A DNA stretch of 64,000 bases, from positions 1,426,001 through 1,490,000 of the forward strand of contig NZ_JAJAVE010000001.1 in the NCBI RefSeq assembly GCF_020532675.1, written 5' to 3'. Position numbers and translations under genes: made by a program. The DNA is from Methylobacillus gramineus. Lineage in GTDB: Bacteria; Pseudomonadota; Gammaproteobacteria; Burkholderiales; Methylophilaceae. Shown one piece after another: positions 28,829 through 37,423 of this stretch; within the stretch, counting starts at the first letter, position 1; each line of letters opens with the position of its first letter. Below the pieces are notes generated by a model that was not told the origin of the DNA, ran no database searches, and saw only the letters and a list, made by a program, of their open reading frames with translations.

Positions 28829-28874
28829 AGACAAAACCTGATGGGCCACCTATTGCTTCAAATCCAGGTTTATC

Positions 28875-28898
28875 AAGCTGGCGCAGCTGCGCCAGCTT
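28875..28898. repeat. Perfect 24-bp palindrome downstream of eda
   Basis: The first half AAGCTGGCGCAG is exactly the reverse complement of the second half, with no spacer. It sits 8 bp after the eda stop, between eda and the HAD gene, both minus. It could act as a hairpin terminator, but the minus-strand sequence after it (GATAAACC) has no U-run, so a protein site is also possible. Confidence 0.6.
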
Positions 28899-28906
28899 TA
28901 AAGACT

Positions 28907-29533
28907 TTAAGCTGCCTTGATCGCGCTAGCTTCGCGCGCCAGCTTGGTGATATGCGCCCAATCCTTGCGCGCAACAGCATCTGCCGGAGTAAGCCAGGTG
29001 CCGCCACAGACCACTACGTTCGGCAATGCCAGGAACTGAGGTGCAGACTCAACCGTCACGCCACCTGTAGGACAAAACTTAACGTCACCGAATGGACCGG
29101 AAAACCCCTTGAGCAGGTTAATGCCACCTACAGCCACGGCTGGGAACAGCTTGAGGAAGTAGTAGTCATCTGCATTGGCCTGCATGATTTCACTGCCGGT
29201 GGACACCCCTGGTAGCAATGGCAAACCAATTTCACGTGCAGCACGACCAAGCTCACTGGTATAGCCTGGGCTGACGGCAAATTGGCAACCCGCATCCTTG
29301 CTGGCCTGGGCATCCTTGATGCTGCGTACTGTACCTGAGCCTAAAATCGCCTCAGGCACAGCCTTTGCAATCGCTTCCATCGCTTGCAAAGCTACTGACG
29401 TACGCAAGGTCACTTCCAGCACCTTGATGCCACCGGCAAGTAGGGCTTCTGCCATAGGCACAGCATCTTCTACCTTGTTGATGACAATGACCGGGATCAC
29501 CGGGCCATGATTCGCTAAATCTAGTGTGCTCAT
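28907..29533 (-). CDS. eda: KDPG aldolase (2-dehydro-3-deoxy-phosphogluconate aldolase)
   Basis: Eda cleaves KDPG to pyruvate and glyceraldehyde-3-phosphate. In RuMP-cycle methylotrophs it forms the cleavage branch that yields net pyruvate. The 208-residue class I aldolase has VLEVTLRTSVALQAMEAIAK with the conserved Glu, GSGTVRSIKDAQ, the Schiff-base lysine in YYFLKLFPAVAVGG (near 133), and FCPTGGVTVE. It follows edd by 129 bp on the same strand, and may be co-transcribed; a TATAAT-like element overlaps the edd stop but lacks a -35. The gene is inside the LPS locus, which is unusual. Function is certain. Confidence 0.96.
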   Translation of the reverse strand: MSTLDLANHGPVIPVIVINKVEDAVPMAEALLAGGIKVLEVTLRTSVALQAMEAIAKAVPEAILGSGTVRSIKDAQASKDAGCQFAVSPGYTSELGRAAREIGLPLLPGVSTGSEIMQANADDYYFLKLFPAVAVGGINLLKGFSGPFGDVKFCPTGGVTVESAPQFLALPNVVVCGGTWLTPADAVARKDWAHITKLAREASAIKAA

Positions 29534-29662
29534 TGGGTTTCCATTTTCATAGGGTTAAAGCGGTAAATCATTTCAAAATCGCGTCGGGCTAGGCGTTTGA
29601 GCGCAGACAGTACCAAAGTACGGCAAGCCAAAAAGCAACGCCCGATGCGTATTTTCAAATGA

Positions 29663-31477
29663 TTATAACCAGGTGACGGCGCCTTCTTCGGCACTATGCA
29701 CATTTCTACGCATACCGCCAAACAACTCGCGGCCAATACCATGGCCATTATTATTGCGTTGGGCTTCCGTCATGGTGGCAGTAGGACGCGCCTGCCACTC
29801 TTCATCGTCCACCAGTGCATTCAATGTGCCCACGATGGCGTTAAGGCGGATCATATCGCCAGTGCGGATTTTACAGATGGCACCGCCCGCCAGTCCTTCT
29901 GGGCTCAGGTGAATCGCCGCTGGCACCTTGCCGGAAGCACCGCTCATGCGGCCATCCGTCACAATGGCTACGCGGAAACCTTTACCTTGCAGTACCGATA
30001 GTGGTGGAGTCAACTTGTGCAGCTCCGGCATGCCATTGGCACGAGGGCCCTGGAAACGTACCACAGCGATAAAATCTTTTTCCAGCTCACCACGCTCGAA
30101 TGCAGCCAGCAGTTCTTCCTGCCCATTGAACACAATCGCAGGTGCTTCAATAATCTGGCGATCTTCCGGCACGGCAGAGCTCTTGATCACGGAACGTCCC
30201 AGATTACCCGTCAGCAAGCGCAAGCCACCGGATTCGCTGAATGGCTTTGAGGCATTGCGGACAATGGTGTTGTCTGGGCTTTCCTTGGGCAGATCTACCC
30301 ATATCAATCCATCGTCGGTCTTGACCGGTTTTTTGCCGAAATCTCGCAAGCCACCGATAACCACTGAGCTCACATCCCCGTGCATATAGCCAGCATCCAC
30401 CAACTCACGAATGACAAAACTAGGGCCGCCTGCATCCTGGAACTGATTAACGTCCGCGGTACCGTTCGGGTACACACGTGCCAGCAGTGGCGTATTCTGC
30501 GACAGCTTGGAGAAGTCAGACCAGTCAATAATGATGCCGGCAGCACGTGCCACCGCTACCCAGTGAATCAGGTGGTTGGTACTGCCACCAGTCGCCAACA
30601 GCGCAACAATAGCATTCACAATCACGCGCTCGTCTACCAAGCGCCCAATAGGCGTAAAGCGCTGGCTCTTGGTGATAGAAAGTACGGTCTTGACCGACTC
30701 GCGCGTCAGCAACTCGCGCATGTCATCATGAGGGTGTACAAAGGCTGAACCTGGCACATGCAGGCCCATGGCTTCAATCAGCATCTGGTTGCTGTTGGCA
30801 GTGCCGAAGAAGGTACAGGTACCAGCACCGTGATAAGCAGCAGACTCTGAAGCCAGTAATTCTTCACGCCCCACCAATCCTTGAGCATACTTTTCACGCA
30901 CCTTGGACTTGGTCGTATTGTCTATACCGGTGGCCATGGGGCCAGCAGGGACGAATACACAGGGTAAATGACCAAAATGCAAGGCGCCAATCAGGAGACC
31001 AGGCACAATCTTGTCACATACGCCCAGCAACAAGGCCGCATCAAACACATCATGAGACAGGCCCACTGCAGTGGCCATGGCAATGGTATCGCGCGAGAAC
31101 AAACTCAGCTCCATGCCGGGCTCACCCTGGGTGATGCCATCACACATCGCGGGCACACCACCAGCCACCTGCACTGTTGCCCCCTGTTTACGCGCCTCGT
31201 CACGAATGATTTCCGGATAGGTTTCATAAGGCTGATGCGCAGACAACATATCGTTATAGGCAGTGATCACGCCAATATGCGGACCTTTCTCGGCCACGAC
31301 GCGGAACTTGTCATTGATGGGCATGGCAGCAAAAGCGTGTGCCACGTTTGCACAGCCCATACGGTCAGCCCCACGCTCGCGATTGACGATCTGGTCAATA
31401 CGCTGCAGATAGGCTTTACGGGTTGGCGCACTGCGTTCGCGAATACGCTCGGTCACTTCGATTAGAGTTTGTGTCAT
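29663..31477 (-). CDS. edd: 6-phosphogluconate dehydratase
   Basis: Edd dehydrates 6-phosphogluconate to KDPG and carries a 4Fe-4S cluster. From the ATG at 31477 the protein is 604 residues, equal to family length; an upstream in-frame start at 31513 would extend into the promoter. Cluster Cys candidates are in [20 protein letters not shown] and [11 protein letters not shown]. The ILVD/EDD signatures are clear: [44 protein letters not shown] and [22 protein letters not shown]. Together with eda it completes the KDPG route. A decent sigma70 promoter lies at 31513-31542. Confidence 0.97.
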   Translation of the reverse strand: MTQTLIEVTERIRERSAPTRKAYLQRIDQIVNRERGADRMGCANVAHAFAAMPINDKFRVVAEKGPHIGVITAYNDMLSAHQPYETYPEIIRDEARKQGATVQVAGGVPAMCDGITQGEPGMELSLFSRDTIAMATAVGLSHDVFDAALLLGVCDKIVPGLLIGALHFGHLPCVFVPAGPMATGIDNTTKSKVREKYAQGLVGREELLASESAAYHGAGTCTFFGTANSNQMLIEAMGLHVPGSAFVHPHDDMRELLTRESVKTVLSITKSQRFTPIGRLVDERVIVNAIVALLATGGSTNHLIHWVAVARAAGIIIDWSDFSKLSQNTPLLARVYPNGTADVNQFQDAGGPSFVIRELVDAGYMHGDVSSVVIGGLRDFGKKPVKTDDGLIWVDLPKESPDNTIVRNASKPFSESGGLRLLTGNLGRSVIKSSAVPEDRQIIEAPAIVFNGQEELLAAFERGELEKDFIAVVRFQGPRANGMPELHKLTPPLSVLQGKGFRVAIVTDGRMSGASGKVPAAIHLSPEGLAGGAICKIRTGDMIRLNAIVGTLNALVDDEEWQARPTATMTEAQRNNNGHGIGRELFGGMRRNVHSAEEGAVTWL

Positions 31478-31512
31478 TAATAGCGCTGCTAAAGAGTGGA
31501 GTTTAACGTGCA

Positions 31513-31542
31513 ATTATCGCTGAAAGCGTCTTGCATCGTCAA
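31513..31542 (-). promoter_or_regulatory. Sigma70 promoter of edd
   Basis: TTGACG (31542-31537) and GATAAT (31518-31513) with an 18-base spacer lie 36 bases before the edd ATG. The short leader favours the start at 31477. Confidence 0.6.
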
Positions 31543-31565
31543 ATTAACCACGACTTGGATAAGGT

Positions 31566-31611
31566 AAAAAAACACAATGGCTTGCAGTCACAGAGAATGT
31601 TACCGCAAGCC
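31566..31611 (-). terminator. Intrinsic terminator after the carbamoyltransferase gene
   Basis: On minus GGCTTGC (31611-31605) pairs with GCAAGCC (31585-31579), with an inner GTAACA/TGTGAC arm carrying a mismatch, followed by seven T (31572-31566) six bases after the stem. It ends the waaG-waaP-cptA-kinase-carbamoyltransferase transcript before the edd promoter. Confidence 0.7.
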
Positions 31612-31621
31612 ACGTGCAAAG

Positions 31622-33340
31622 CTAGACTTTGGTCACCAACACATCTTCCATGATCAGATACTCCAGATCACAGCCGAAGAACATATTTAGCGCATCTGTC
31701 GGACTGCATATCATGGGTTCACCGCGCCGGTTAAGCGAGGTATTGAGCACCACAGGTACATCGCGCAGACGCTCCAGCTCCTCAATCAGTGCGTAGTACC
31801 GTGGATTGGTATCCCGCGTCACCACCTGCGCACGCGCCGTGCCATCTTCGTGCACCACTTCAGGAATACGTGGCTTCCAATGATCAGCCACATCAAACGT
31901 AAACGTCATGTAAGGAGCTGGATGATCCGTCTGCAGAATATCTGCCGCTACCCTATCCAGCATGCTGGGACAGAATGGACGCCAGCGTTCACGATACTTG
32001 ATCTGGGCATTAATCCGGTCAGCCACACCTGGATGACTTGGATCCCCAAGAATACTGCGGCAACCCAATGCACGCGGACCAAACTCCATACGCCCCTGAA
32101 ACCAGGCCAGCGGATTGCCATCCGCCAGAATCTGCGCACCCTTGAGCGATGCATTCTCTATGCGTTTGAACTTGGGCTTGGCCGGATGCGCCTCACAGGC
32201 AGCAATACATTCCTCAGTGCTAAATGATGGACCAAGATACGCATGCCGCATTGGCTCCACCTGCTCACCCAGCTCACTGGCTGCAAAACTGGCAGCGCCT
32301 AGAGAGGTGCCGTTATCGCCGGAAGCAGGCTGCACAAACAACTCTTTAACATATGGCAAGGCAATGATGCGCTGGTTGAGCTTGACGTTTAGCGCCACGC
32401 CACCTGCCATGGCAATACGACCAGTCTCCTTGATGATGTCACCCAGATAGTGATCTATCATTTTCAGCGCGACATCTTCCAGCAATTGCTGCACAGAAGC
32501 CGCATAGTGAATATACGGGTCATCAATTTCATCGCCAGAACGCTTGGGGCCCAGCCACTCTACCAGCTCAGGCGTGAAATAGTAGCCTTTGCCTTTTTCC
32601 TTGTAGCGACGCAGCCCTACCACGTTCACCATTTTGGTATTGATTCGCAGTTCTTCGCCATCAAACTCGACAAGACGCGATAGGTCATAACGGTTAGGGT
32701 CGCCGTACGGCGCCATGCCCATGACCTTGAACTCACCATCCAGCATCTCAAAGCCCAGATACTCGGTAATTGCTCCATACATGCCGCCTAGAGAATCTGG
32801 ATCGTAAAATTCCTTGATTTTATGGATCTTGCCATTTTCGCCGTAGCCAAAAAATGTCGTGGCGTATTCACCCTTGCCATCAATGCCGACAATCGCGGTT
32901 TTTTCCTTGAAACCACTCAAGTGATAAGCACTGCTGGCATGCGCCAGATGATGCTCTACAGGCACAAACTTCGCGTTGGTAATGCCCAATTGCTTCATCA
33001 GTTCCAGGGACTTGTCGCGATTGCGGCGGAAACGCCGGTTACCATTGAATATTGCATCCAGCGCGCGATCCGGCGCATACCAATGACGTTTGGCATAATG
33101 CCAGCGCGCATTGCTGCTGAGAGGAATTTCAGCATATGGAAACGCGACCACATCGATTTGGTCAGGGCGCACCCCGGCCTCACGCATACAGTAACGAGCT
33201 GCCTCTAATGGAAATTTGTTTTTGGCGTGCTTGTCGCGAAGGAATCGCTCCTCTTCTACCGCCGCCACAATCTTTCCATCTACCAGAATCGCTGCCGAAG
33301 CATCATGGCCCAAGGCGCCAGATAAACCTAAAATAATCAT
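31622..33340 (-). CDS. NodU/CmcH family carbamoyltransferase, likely for LPS core heptose
   Basis: A 572-residue O-carbamoyltransferase with both domains of the family. The N-terminal ASKHA-like domain has ILGLSGALGHDASAAILVDG and AVEEERFLRDKHAK, and VEHHLAHASSAYHLSG with the conserved His set; the C-terminal domain has GGVALNVKLNQ, QPASGDNGTSLGAA and AWFQGRMEFGPRALGCRSILGDP. These proteins transfer carbamoyl from carbamoyl phosphate to a sugar hydroxyl. In Pseudomonas aeruginosa a relative in the LPS core locus (WapO) carbamoylates heptose II, and the neighbours here (WaaP, CptA, WaaG) fit that role. It overlaps the preceding kinase gene by 4 bp. Substrate is an inference from context. Confidence 0.88.
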   Translation of the reverse strand: MIILGLSGALGHDASAAILVDGKIVAAVEEERFLRDKHAKNKFPLEAARYCMREAGVRPDQIDVVAFPYAEIPLSSNARWHYAKRHWYAPDRALDAIFNGNRRFRRNRDKSLELMKQLGITNAKFVPVEHHLAHASSAYHLSGFKEKTAIVGIDGKGEYATTFFGYGENGKIHKIKEFYDPDSLGGMYGAITEYLGFEMLDGEFKVMGMAPYGDPNRYDLSRLVEFDGEELRINTKMVNVVGLRRYKEKGKGYYFTPELVEWLGPKRSGDEIDDPYIHYAASVQQLLEDVALKMIDHYLGDIIKETGRIAMAGGVALNVKLNQRIIALPYVKELFVQPASGDNGTSLGAASFAASELGEQVEPMRHAYLGPSFSTEECIAACEAHPAKPKFKRIENASLKGAQILADGNPLAWFQGRMEFGPRALGCRSILGDPSHPGVADRINAQIKYRERWRPFCPSMLDRVAADILQTDHPAPYMTFTFDVADHWKPRIPEVVHEDGTARAQVVTRDTNPRYYALIEELERLRDVPVVLNTSLNRRGEPMICSPTDALNMFFGCDLEYLIMEDVLVTKV

Positions 33341-34842
33341 TGTCTTTCGCTTTGCTTGATGACTAGACCTGCCTGATCCAGCAGGTCGGTATCTCGATAA
33401 ACTGCCCTAAAGGCCTCAATTAAAAGATGCCTGACTTCAGCATCTGATTGCCAGTTTTTCATAAACCGGCGTACATCCCGTATATGGCGTGGCCTGAATG
33501 TGGCATGGCAAAGATATTGCCGCATGCTATCCAGATCAATCAGCAGTGGCACCGTGCCATGAATCAACAGATTAGTGGCCTTGAAATCGCCATGTTCCAG
33601 CCGGAGCAGATACAGTCGATAAAACAGGCGTGCTATCCCTTGGGCAACTTGCTGTTTCTGCGCCAATACGATTGCCTGATCCGCAAAAAATACCACGGCA
33701 TCTGGTGCAGATACAAACTCTGTCAGCAGATATGCCTGCTTGCGCCACAACCAATACCTGCGTTCAAGCACGGCGATTACCTGCGGGGTCGCCAGGCCAG
33801 CGATCATCAACCGATGAGCATTTGACCAGGACACCACTGCGCGTGATGAGCGGAATGCCCGGCCCAGACCATGCCAGAAACTCTTGATATTGTAACGTTT
33901 GATCACCATCTTGCGCTGATCAATTTCAATTGCCGCCACTGTACAGGTGTTACCACTTTTCAATCTTGTTGCTGAAGGAGCATCCAGCAAGGCATCAGGG
34001 CGCTTCAAGCTATCGCGCAGGATGACACTGTCTCTGGCCCGGTTTATTGCCAGGAAATACGTTGGCCTTTTTACCACTACCACATCGGTACACGTCCGTA
34101 ATACCTTCTTGTCGGCATATTGCCGCATCTCTTCCGCACGGTGTTTTGCAATGCGGCGCTGCATGGCAGGTACAGCAGGCACGGTCCCATAGCCCAATGC
34201 TGCTGCATATTTGACCAATAGCGCAGGCAGCCAACCCTCCAATGCATAGACATCCAACTTTGATAACAGCAAGGCAAGGTTCTGCAATGCCTGGCAACGC
34301 TTGAAATAAGGGCGCAAGCGGCGTATTCCATCTCCATCCAGCGTATAAATATGATCCGCATCTACAAGGAAATTCTTAAGATAGAGATCACTTTGATACA
34401 AACCAGCGGCATGGTGATACGCAACCTCTTCAACCAACCGGCCTGCAAGTGCAAACTGTGCGGACTCATCCTCAATAAGCGCCTGCCAAATCTCTTCAGC
34501 ATTCGGCGCATTAACTGCGGCATACAGCAACAGATGGCAAGACTGAGCTGCAATTGTGGCTTGGAGCAACAATGAGGGAGTTGTAATCCCTGCGGCAGAC
34601 AAGTATTGCGAGCCACGACGATCACGTGCCAGGTATTTTGCTGACTGCTGACCAATAAAGAATTTGGCAAACACTTCACGACCGCGCCAATAACCACGGC
34701 ATACCAGACGCTTACCCGGCACACGTCGTATGATCTGCAATCGTTCAAGCTGATTGCCGTCATCCAGCGTCACTGCAAAATATTCAGCGGCCTGATGGCG
34801 GGTATATGCAGCAAGATCAGGGTTATGGAGAATGTCAGTCAT
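33337..34842 (-). CDS. Tandem LPS-kinase-like protein
   Basis: A 501-residue protein made of two kinase-fold halves of the LPS kinase (InaA/WaaP-like) type. In the first half K60 (VFAKFF), D152 and N157 (QSDLYLKNFL) and an acidic TLDGDG at 168-172 fit ATP, catalytic and metal sites. In the second half K315 (MVIKRY), H417-G-D419-F-K-A-T-N424 and Asp436 (LIDLDS) make a textbook catalytic set. The second half looks more canonical. Pseudomonas LPS core loci carry a similar two-domain protein near wapQ (from memory). It overlaps cptA by 8 bp and the carbamoyltransferase by 4 bp, so it likely phosphorylates the inner core. Which sugar is unknown. Confidence 0.8.
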   Translation of the reverse strand: MTDILHNPDLAAYTRHQAAEYFAVTLDDGNQLERLQIIRRVPGKRLVCRGYWRGREVFAKFFIGQQSAKYLARDRRGSQYLSAAGITTPSLLLQATIAAQSCHLLLYAAVNAPNAEEIWQALIEDESAQFALAGRLVEEVAYHHAAGLYQSDLYLKNFLVDADHIYTLDGDGIRRLRPYFKRCQALQNLALLLSKLDVYALEGWLPALLVKYAAALGYGTVPAVPAMQRRIAKHRAEEMRQYADKKVLRTCTDVVVVKRPTYFLAINRARDSVILRDSLKRPDALLDAPSATRLKSGNTCTVAAIEIDQRKMVIKRYNIKSFWHGLGRAFRSSRAVVSWSNAHRLMIAGLATPQVIAVLERRYWLWRKQAYLLTEFVSAPDAVVFFADQAIVLAQKQQVAQGIARLFYRLYLLRLEHGDFKATNLLIHGTVPLLIDLDSMRQYLCHATFRPRHIRDVRRFMKNWQSDAEVRHLLIEAFRAVYRDTDLLDQAGLVIKQSERQ

Positions 34843-36544
34843 GCTGATGCAATTGAAGCACGCTCAATGAGTCTGCATTCCAGGGATCACCAATCAGCAG
34901 CGGATATTCCTTGAACTCTGAACTGACCAAGCTCTTGCTTGCATCAAACCCATCAAAACTCAAGCCAGCAAGGTCAGCCCAAGTATAAATGAAATGTGAA
35001 TTGCCGTAAGGCCTGTCCAACGCTGAGGCAAAGTTGGTTTCATGCCCGGACTTCCACTGCTCCGATGCCCAGAAAATGAAAGGAATCGTATACATAGGCA
35101 ATGTAGGCTTGCCTTCATTGCGCCCAAGATTGCTATGACTTGGTGCATCATAGACATCCTCGCCATGATCGGAGAAATAGACCAGAAAGCTATTGGTCTG
35201 CTTTCCATCCAGCATCTTGATCAGGCTGGACACGACGTAATCGTTATACAGCACTGCATTATCATACTGATTGTAGACTTCAGCCTGCTGATCATCCAAT
35301 ACAGCTGGCACCCCTGTTCGATCGCGGAACTGATCATATTCACGCGGATAGCGAAACTCATATTTCATATGCGTACCCAACAGATGGACCACAATAAATT
35401 TGCGCGGCGCTGGATCTGCCAGCACTTCCTTGAATGGAGCAAACACGTTACTGTCGTACTCACGCGAGTTCTGGGCGCGACTGTTGTTCATATAGAACTG
35501 CTGATCGGTTTGCTTGGAAAACGTGGTCAGCATGGTATTGCGCTTGGTAATCGTCTGCTGGTTGGTGACCCAGAATGACTTGTATCCAGCCTGCCTCATC
35601 ATGTTCATGAGGGAAGGTTGCGTCAGGTATAGATTGGGATGTTCCTGGTCTGCAAACGTCAATACATCCTGCAAGGCCTCAATCGTGTAAGGCCGCGGCG
35701 TCACTACATTGCGGAACGCAAACAATTGATCCCGCATCTTGTCCAGTTCCGGCGTGGTTTTGCGCTCATACCCATACAGACTCATACGCTGACGATTGGT
35801 CGATTCACCGATCACCAGTACAAGTGTGGCAGGTAACCCTGCATTGGCGTCATGCAGGTTTTTCAATGGAGGCAATTGACTGTTTTGAGCCAGCAAGGCT
35901 TCCATGTTTGCCAACTGCTGACGGTAATGAATATACCCAATCACCATCTGCCATGGCACTGCAGGCTCCATGCTATTTTCGAGTTTCTCAATCGCATACT
36001 CAAGACTGGCTTTCTTCAATACCAATTGCTTGAATATGGGGAAACCAAAGAGAAATACCAGTATTGCCAAGGTACTGATCCAAGCTGCACGTGCACTGAT
36101 CTGCAAAGGGCGAAGGCGCTTCCACAGCCAGATGGCAACAGCGGTGTGGGCCAACATGACTGGGATCATCCACCAGACAAAATAATGGGCAATGAATTCG
36201 CGGGATTCTGCGGGATTGGATTCAAAAATGATGAACATCACACTCTGAGAAAATTCCTGCCCATAAATGCAGAAATAGCCCAGACTGATCAGTGAGAACA
36301 CCCACAAAACGACACCAATCAGCGCCGCAATACCCAGCGTCCTTCGCGGAAACAGGATGACAGGAATTAACCACAGCAAACTCATAAACACCGCTTGCCG
36401 GAAGCCTACAAAAATTGTCGCACCACTAAATTGCAGCAGGATATGGCTTATGCCAGAGAAATAGAAAAAAAACAGATAGAGATTAAACAGCGCACCCCAG
36501 TCCGTACGCTTCCACCTGAAAGCAACATTTGCCAACAATCCCAT
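34835..36544 (-). CDS. cptA: LPS core phosphoethanolamine transferase
   Basis: CptA (EptC) moves phosphoethanolamine from phosphatidylethanolamine to the LPS core heptose in the periplasm. The 569-residue protein has about five N-terminal membrane helices (to about residue 165) and a periplasmic sulfatase-type domain with the nucleophile Thr in LVIGESTNRQRMSLYGYERKTTPELD. YLTQPSLMNMMRQAGYKSFWVTNQQT, VHLLGTHMKYEFRYP and VYFSDHGEDVYD, with metal-binding Asp and His residues, match E. coli CptA closely as I remember it. It lies between waaP and the tandem-kinase gene, so phosphate and phosphoethanolamine are added by neighbouring genes. Expected to contribute to barrier function and cationic peptide tolerance. 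Confidence 0.93.
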   Translation of the reverse strand: MGLLANVAFRWKRTDWGALFNLYLFFFYFSGISHILLQFSGATIFVGFRQAVFMSLLWLIPVILFPRRTLGIAALIGVVLWVFSLISLGYFCIYGQEFSQSVMFIIFESNPAESREFIAHYFVWWMIPVMLAHTAVAIWLWKRLRPLQISARAAWISTLAILVFLFGFPIFKQLVLKKASLEYAIEKLENSMEPAVPWQMVIGYIHYRQQLANMEALLAQNSQLPPLKNLHDANAGLPATLVLVIGESTNRQRMSLYGYERKTTPELDKMRDQLFAFRNVVTPRPYTIEALQDVLTFADQEHPNLYLTQPSLMNMMRQAGYKSFWVTNQQTITKRNTMLTTFSKQTDQQFYMNNSRAQNSREYDSNVFAPFKEVLADPAPRKFIVVHLLGTHMKYEFRYPREYDQFRDRTGVPAVLDDQQAEVYNQYDNAVLYNDYVVSSLIKMLDGKQTNSFLVYFSDHGEDVYDAPSHSNLGRNEGKPTLPMYTIPFIFWASEQWKSGHETNFASALDRPYGNSHFIYTWADLAGLSFDGFDASKSLVSSEFKEYPLLIGDPWNADSLSVLQLHQHD

Positions 36545-36574
36545 ACTATCCTTAGTGAATCTTCAATCTAATAT

Positions 36575-37423
36575 TTAATGGTTTGCACCCAGCTTGGCAC
36601 CGATCTGGGCTAGCGTAGGTTCTACCCGATGCAACTTGATATAAAGCTTTATGGCCCGTTGCTGAACCTGCTGCCAGAACTGAAACTCTTCCTTGAAAAT
36701 CTGCTTCAGCGGCTTTTGCCTGTAATGTTGCAGGAAACGCAAATAATCGCGTACGGTCAAGCCTGCATTCATGGCAGAAAAATACAGGGCCGCCATATCC
36801 TTCATCCTGTCGCGGGGTCGAATTGTCTCACGGATGCCCACTCGATGCAGGTCTATCAAATATAGACGTATTTCGCCGTCAACCAATGCAGGCTTATCCA
36901 GACAGATATGGCAGATGTAGAAATCACGGTGATTCAGGCCGCTATCGTGCAAATTAGCCGCCAACCCCGCCACCGCCAATAACAATTGGCGCTTGAACCT
37001 GGCTTGTGGTGGATTAATCAGCCATGCATCCGCCAGCGTTTCCAGCGAGATAATATCGCCAAGATCGCGTGTAATCAGGAATGATTGCCTGCTGGCAGGA
37101 CTACACCCCCGCGCGCCAAACCCTGCCAAAGGCGTCGTTGGGATGCCAATCTCACCCAGTTTTTCAATCGCCAGTTTTTCTGTGCTGGCACTGACAATCG
37201 GGATCTTGAATGCCAGCAGATTCTTGAAGATTTCACTCCAGCCCACGCCAAAATGCTGCTTGATGAAATAAGGCTGTTCATCAATGATGACCCTGATGGT
37301 CTTGCGGCCAGGGACATCGCGAAACACTTCACCGTCTAGCGCCATGACACGGTCAAACAGATCATGCTGACCTAGCTTCAGCTTTAATCTCTCAGGCAAC
37401 ATCATTTCATTGCAAGCACTCAT
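36575..37423 (-). CDS. waaP: LPS core heptose(I) kinase
   Basis: WaaP (RfaP) phosphorylates heptose I of the inner core. The 282-residue protein has an ATP lysine in PYFIKQHFGVGWSEIFKN (K55), the catalytic loop LNHRDFYICHICLD with Asp167, and the metal-binding LYLIDLHRVG with Asp191, all as in characterised WaaP. Length is close to the 265 residues of the E. coli enzyme. The ATG overlaps the end of waaG by 4 bp. In Pseudomonas WaaP is essential for LPS transport; that may hold here given the other phosphate-adding genes, but it is not shown by sequence. Confidence 0.95.
   Translation of the reverse strand: MSACNEMMLPERLKLKLGQHDLFDRVMALDGEVFRDVPGRKTIRVIIDEQPYFIKQHFGVGWSEIFKNLLAFKIPIVSASTEKLAIEKLGEIGIPTTPLAGFGARGCSPASRQSFLITRDLGDIISLETLADAWLINPPQARFKRQLLLAVAGLAANLHDSGLNHRDFYICHICLDKPALVDGEIRLYLIDLHRVGIRETIRPRDRMKDMAALYFSAMNAGLTVRDYLRFLQHYRQKPLKQIFKEEFQFWQQVQQRAIKLYIKLHRVEPTLAQIGAKLGANH

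Noticed and set aside
29530-29748. A small minus frame spanning the edd-eda gap
   Set aside because: It starts inside edd in another frame and runs into the eda start; no ribosome site, no conserved feature. The gap is better read as non-coding.
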